Shown here: piece after piece, positions 14,156-14,375 of the stretch
Layout: every line of letters begins with the position of its first letter
Position numbering within the stretch: position 1 is the stretch's first letter
Assembly (NCBI GenBank): GCA_937889205.1
Contig: CALARN010000016.1
Coordinates: 1-14,375, forward strand
Source: an uncultured bacterium
GTDB taxonomy: Bacteria > Patescibacteriota > Dojkabacteria > B142 > OLB20
Reading direction: 5' to 3'
Length of the DNA: 14,375 nucleotides
Position numbers and translations under genes: made by a program
Notes under the pieces: model-generated
Seen by the model: the letters and a program-made list of their open reading frames with translations, nothing else
Told to the model about the DNA's origin: nothing
The model's database searches: none

Positions 14156-14375
14156 TTAGATGAATTTTTTAATATATTCGAGAACTTTCGATAATTGAAT
14201 ATCAGACTTAACAAGAAAATCACTGGCACCCAACCCTTTAGCCTTTTCGATATCTTCTGGTTGAGACAAATTTGAAAGAATAATAATGGGGTATTTCGCA
14301 CCCTTTTCTTTCAATTGAGCCAACACCGAAAAACCATCCATAACTGGTAAAATTAGGTCTAATAGCATTAAATCA
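14156..14375 (-). CDS. Receiver-only response regulator (5' end cut by the window edge)
   Basis: The visible 72 codons are the second half of a CheY-like receiver. The frame runs open through base 14375, so the real start lies outside the window and the in-frame ATG at 14368 is internal. The phosphoacceptor is the Asp of 'MLLDLILPVMDG'; the conserved Ser follows in 'IIILSN', and the conserved Lys in 'DFLVKSD'. The acidic pair of the first strand is in the missing part. The protein ends directly after the last receiver helix ('LEYIKKFI'), so there is no DNA-binding output domain; such proteins signal by protein contact, as PilG/PilH and CheY do. It lies 18 bp before pilB in the same direction, so the pilus ATPase or platform is a plausible target and the operon's histidine kinase a plausible phosphate donor; both are inference. 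Confidence 0.9.
   Translation of the reverse strand, partial: DLMLLDLILPVMDGFSVLAQLKEKGAKYPIIILSNLSQPEDIEKAKGLGASDFLVKSDIQLSKVLEYIKKFI

Noticed and set aside
83..14375. UGA=Gly genetic code as in Gracilibacteria/Absconditabacteria
   Set aside because: TGA ends the genes at 2946, 7960 and 9383 exactly at operon junctions, two of them as ATGA overlaps, and reading frames need no in-frame TGA.

Overview
The window looks like one end of a contig from an AT-rich, very densely coded bacterial genome. The coding style (short spacers, ATGA and TAATG overlaps, small divergent pilins, a pilin with a 'LLEEGIEALVNIRD' neck, 7TM-PAS sensors) fits a Candidate Phyla Radiation (Patescibacteria) bacterium assembled from a metagenome. 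That placement is inference: no rRNA or ribosomal protein gene is present. TGA is used as a stop (ends at 2946, 7960 and 9383), so the code is the standard bacterial one and not the UGA=Gly code of Gracilibacteria/Absconditabacteria.

The first 46 bases are not biological. They read as the end of P7, an 8-nt index and the Illumina TruSeq read-2 adapter. Genomic sequence begins at about base 47, inside a promoter.

Left block, + strand (47-3799): an extended -10 element drives two translationally coupled genes. The first is a protein with a degenerate ATPase-like domain and a C-terminal OmpR/PhoB-type winged helix. The second is an unrecognised protein with a perfect P-loop. After a 101-bp spacer with a second, similar -10 box, a 13-bp palindrome and CTGAC repeats, there is a second pair: a GreA/GreB-like transcription factor and a 98-aa protein of unknown function.

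Right block, - strand (3825-14375, read right to left): ten genes in one tightly packed array with no spacer above 26 bp. They are a receiver-only response regulator (cut by the window edge), the pilB assembly ATPase, the pilC platform protein, a GspH/FimT-like minor pilin, a minor pilin fused to an LVIVD beta-propeller, a PilW/GspJ-like minor pilin, a PilX-like protein, a pilin-head protein carried on two membrane helices, a complete membrane histidine kinase, and a second 7TM-PAS sensor that has no kinase domain. The layout suggests a type IV pilus or competence-type machine, whose tip complex may carry the propeller, built together with its own sensory pathway. PilT, PilM/N/O, a secretin and a prepilin peptidase are not in this window.

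The two blocks converge at 3800-3824 with no visible terminator. No stretch over 300 bases lacks a gene, and no tRNA, rRNA, CRISPR, IS element or phage gene was seen.
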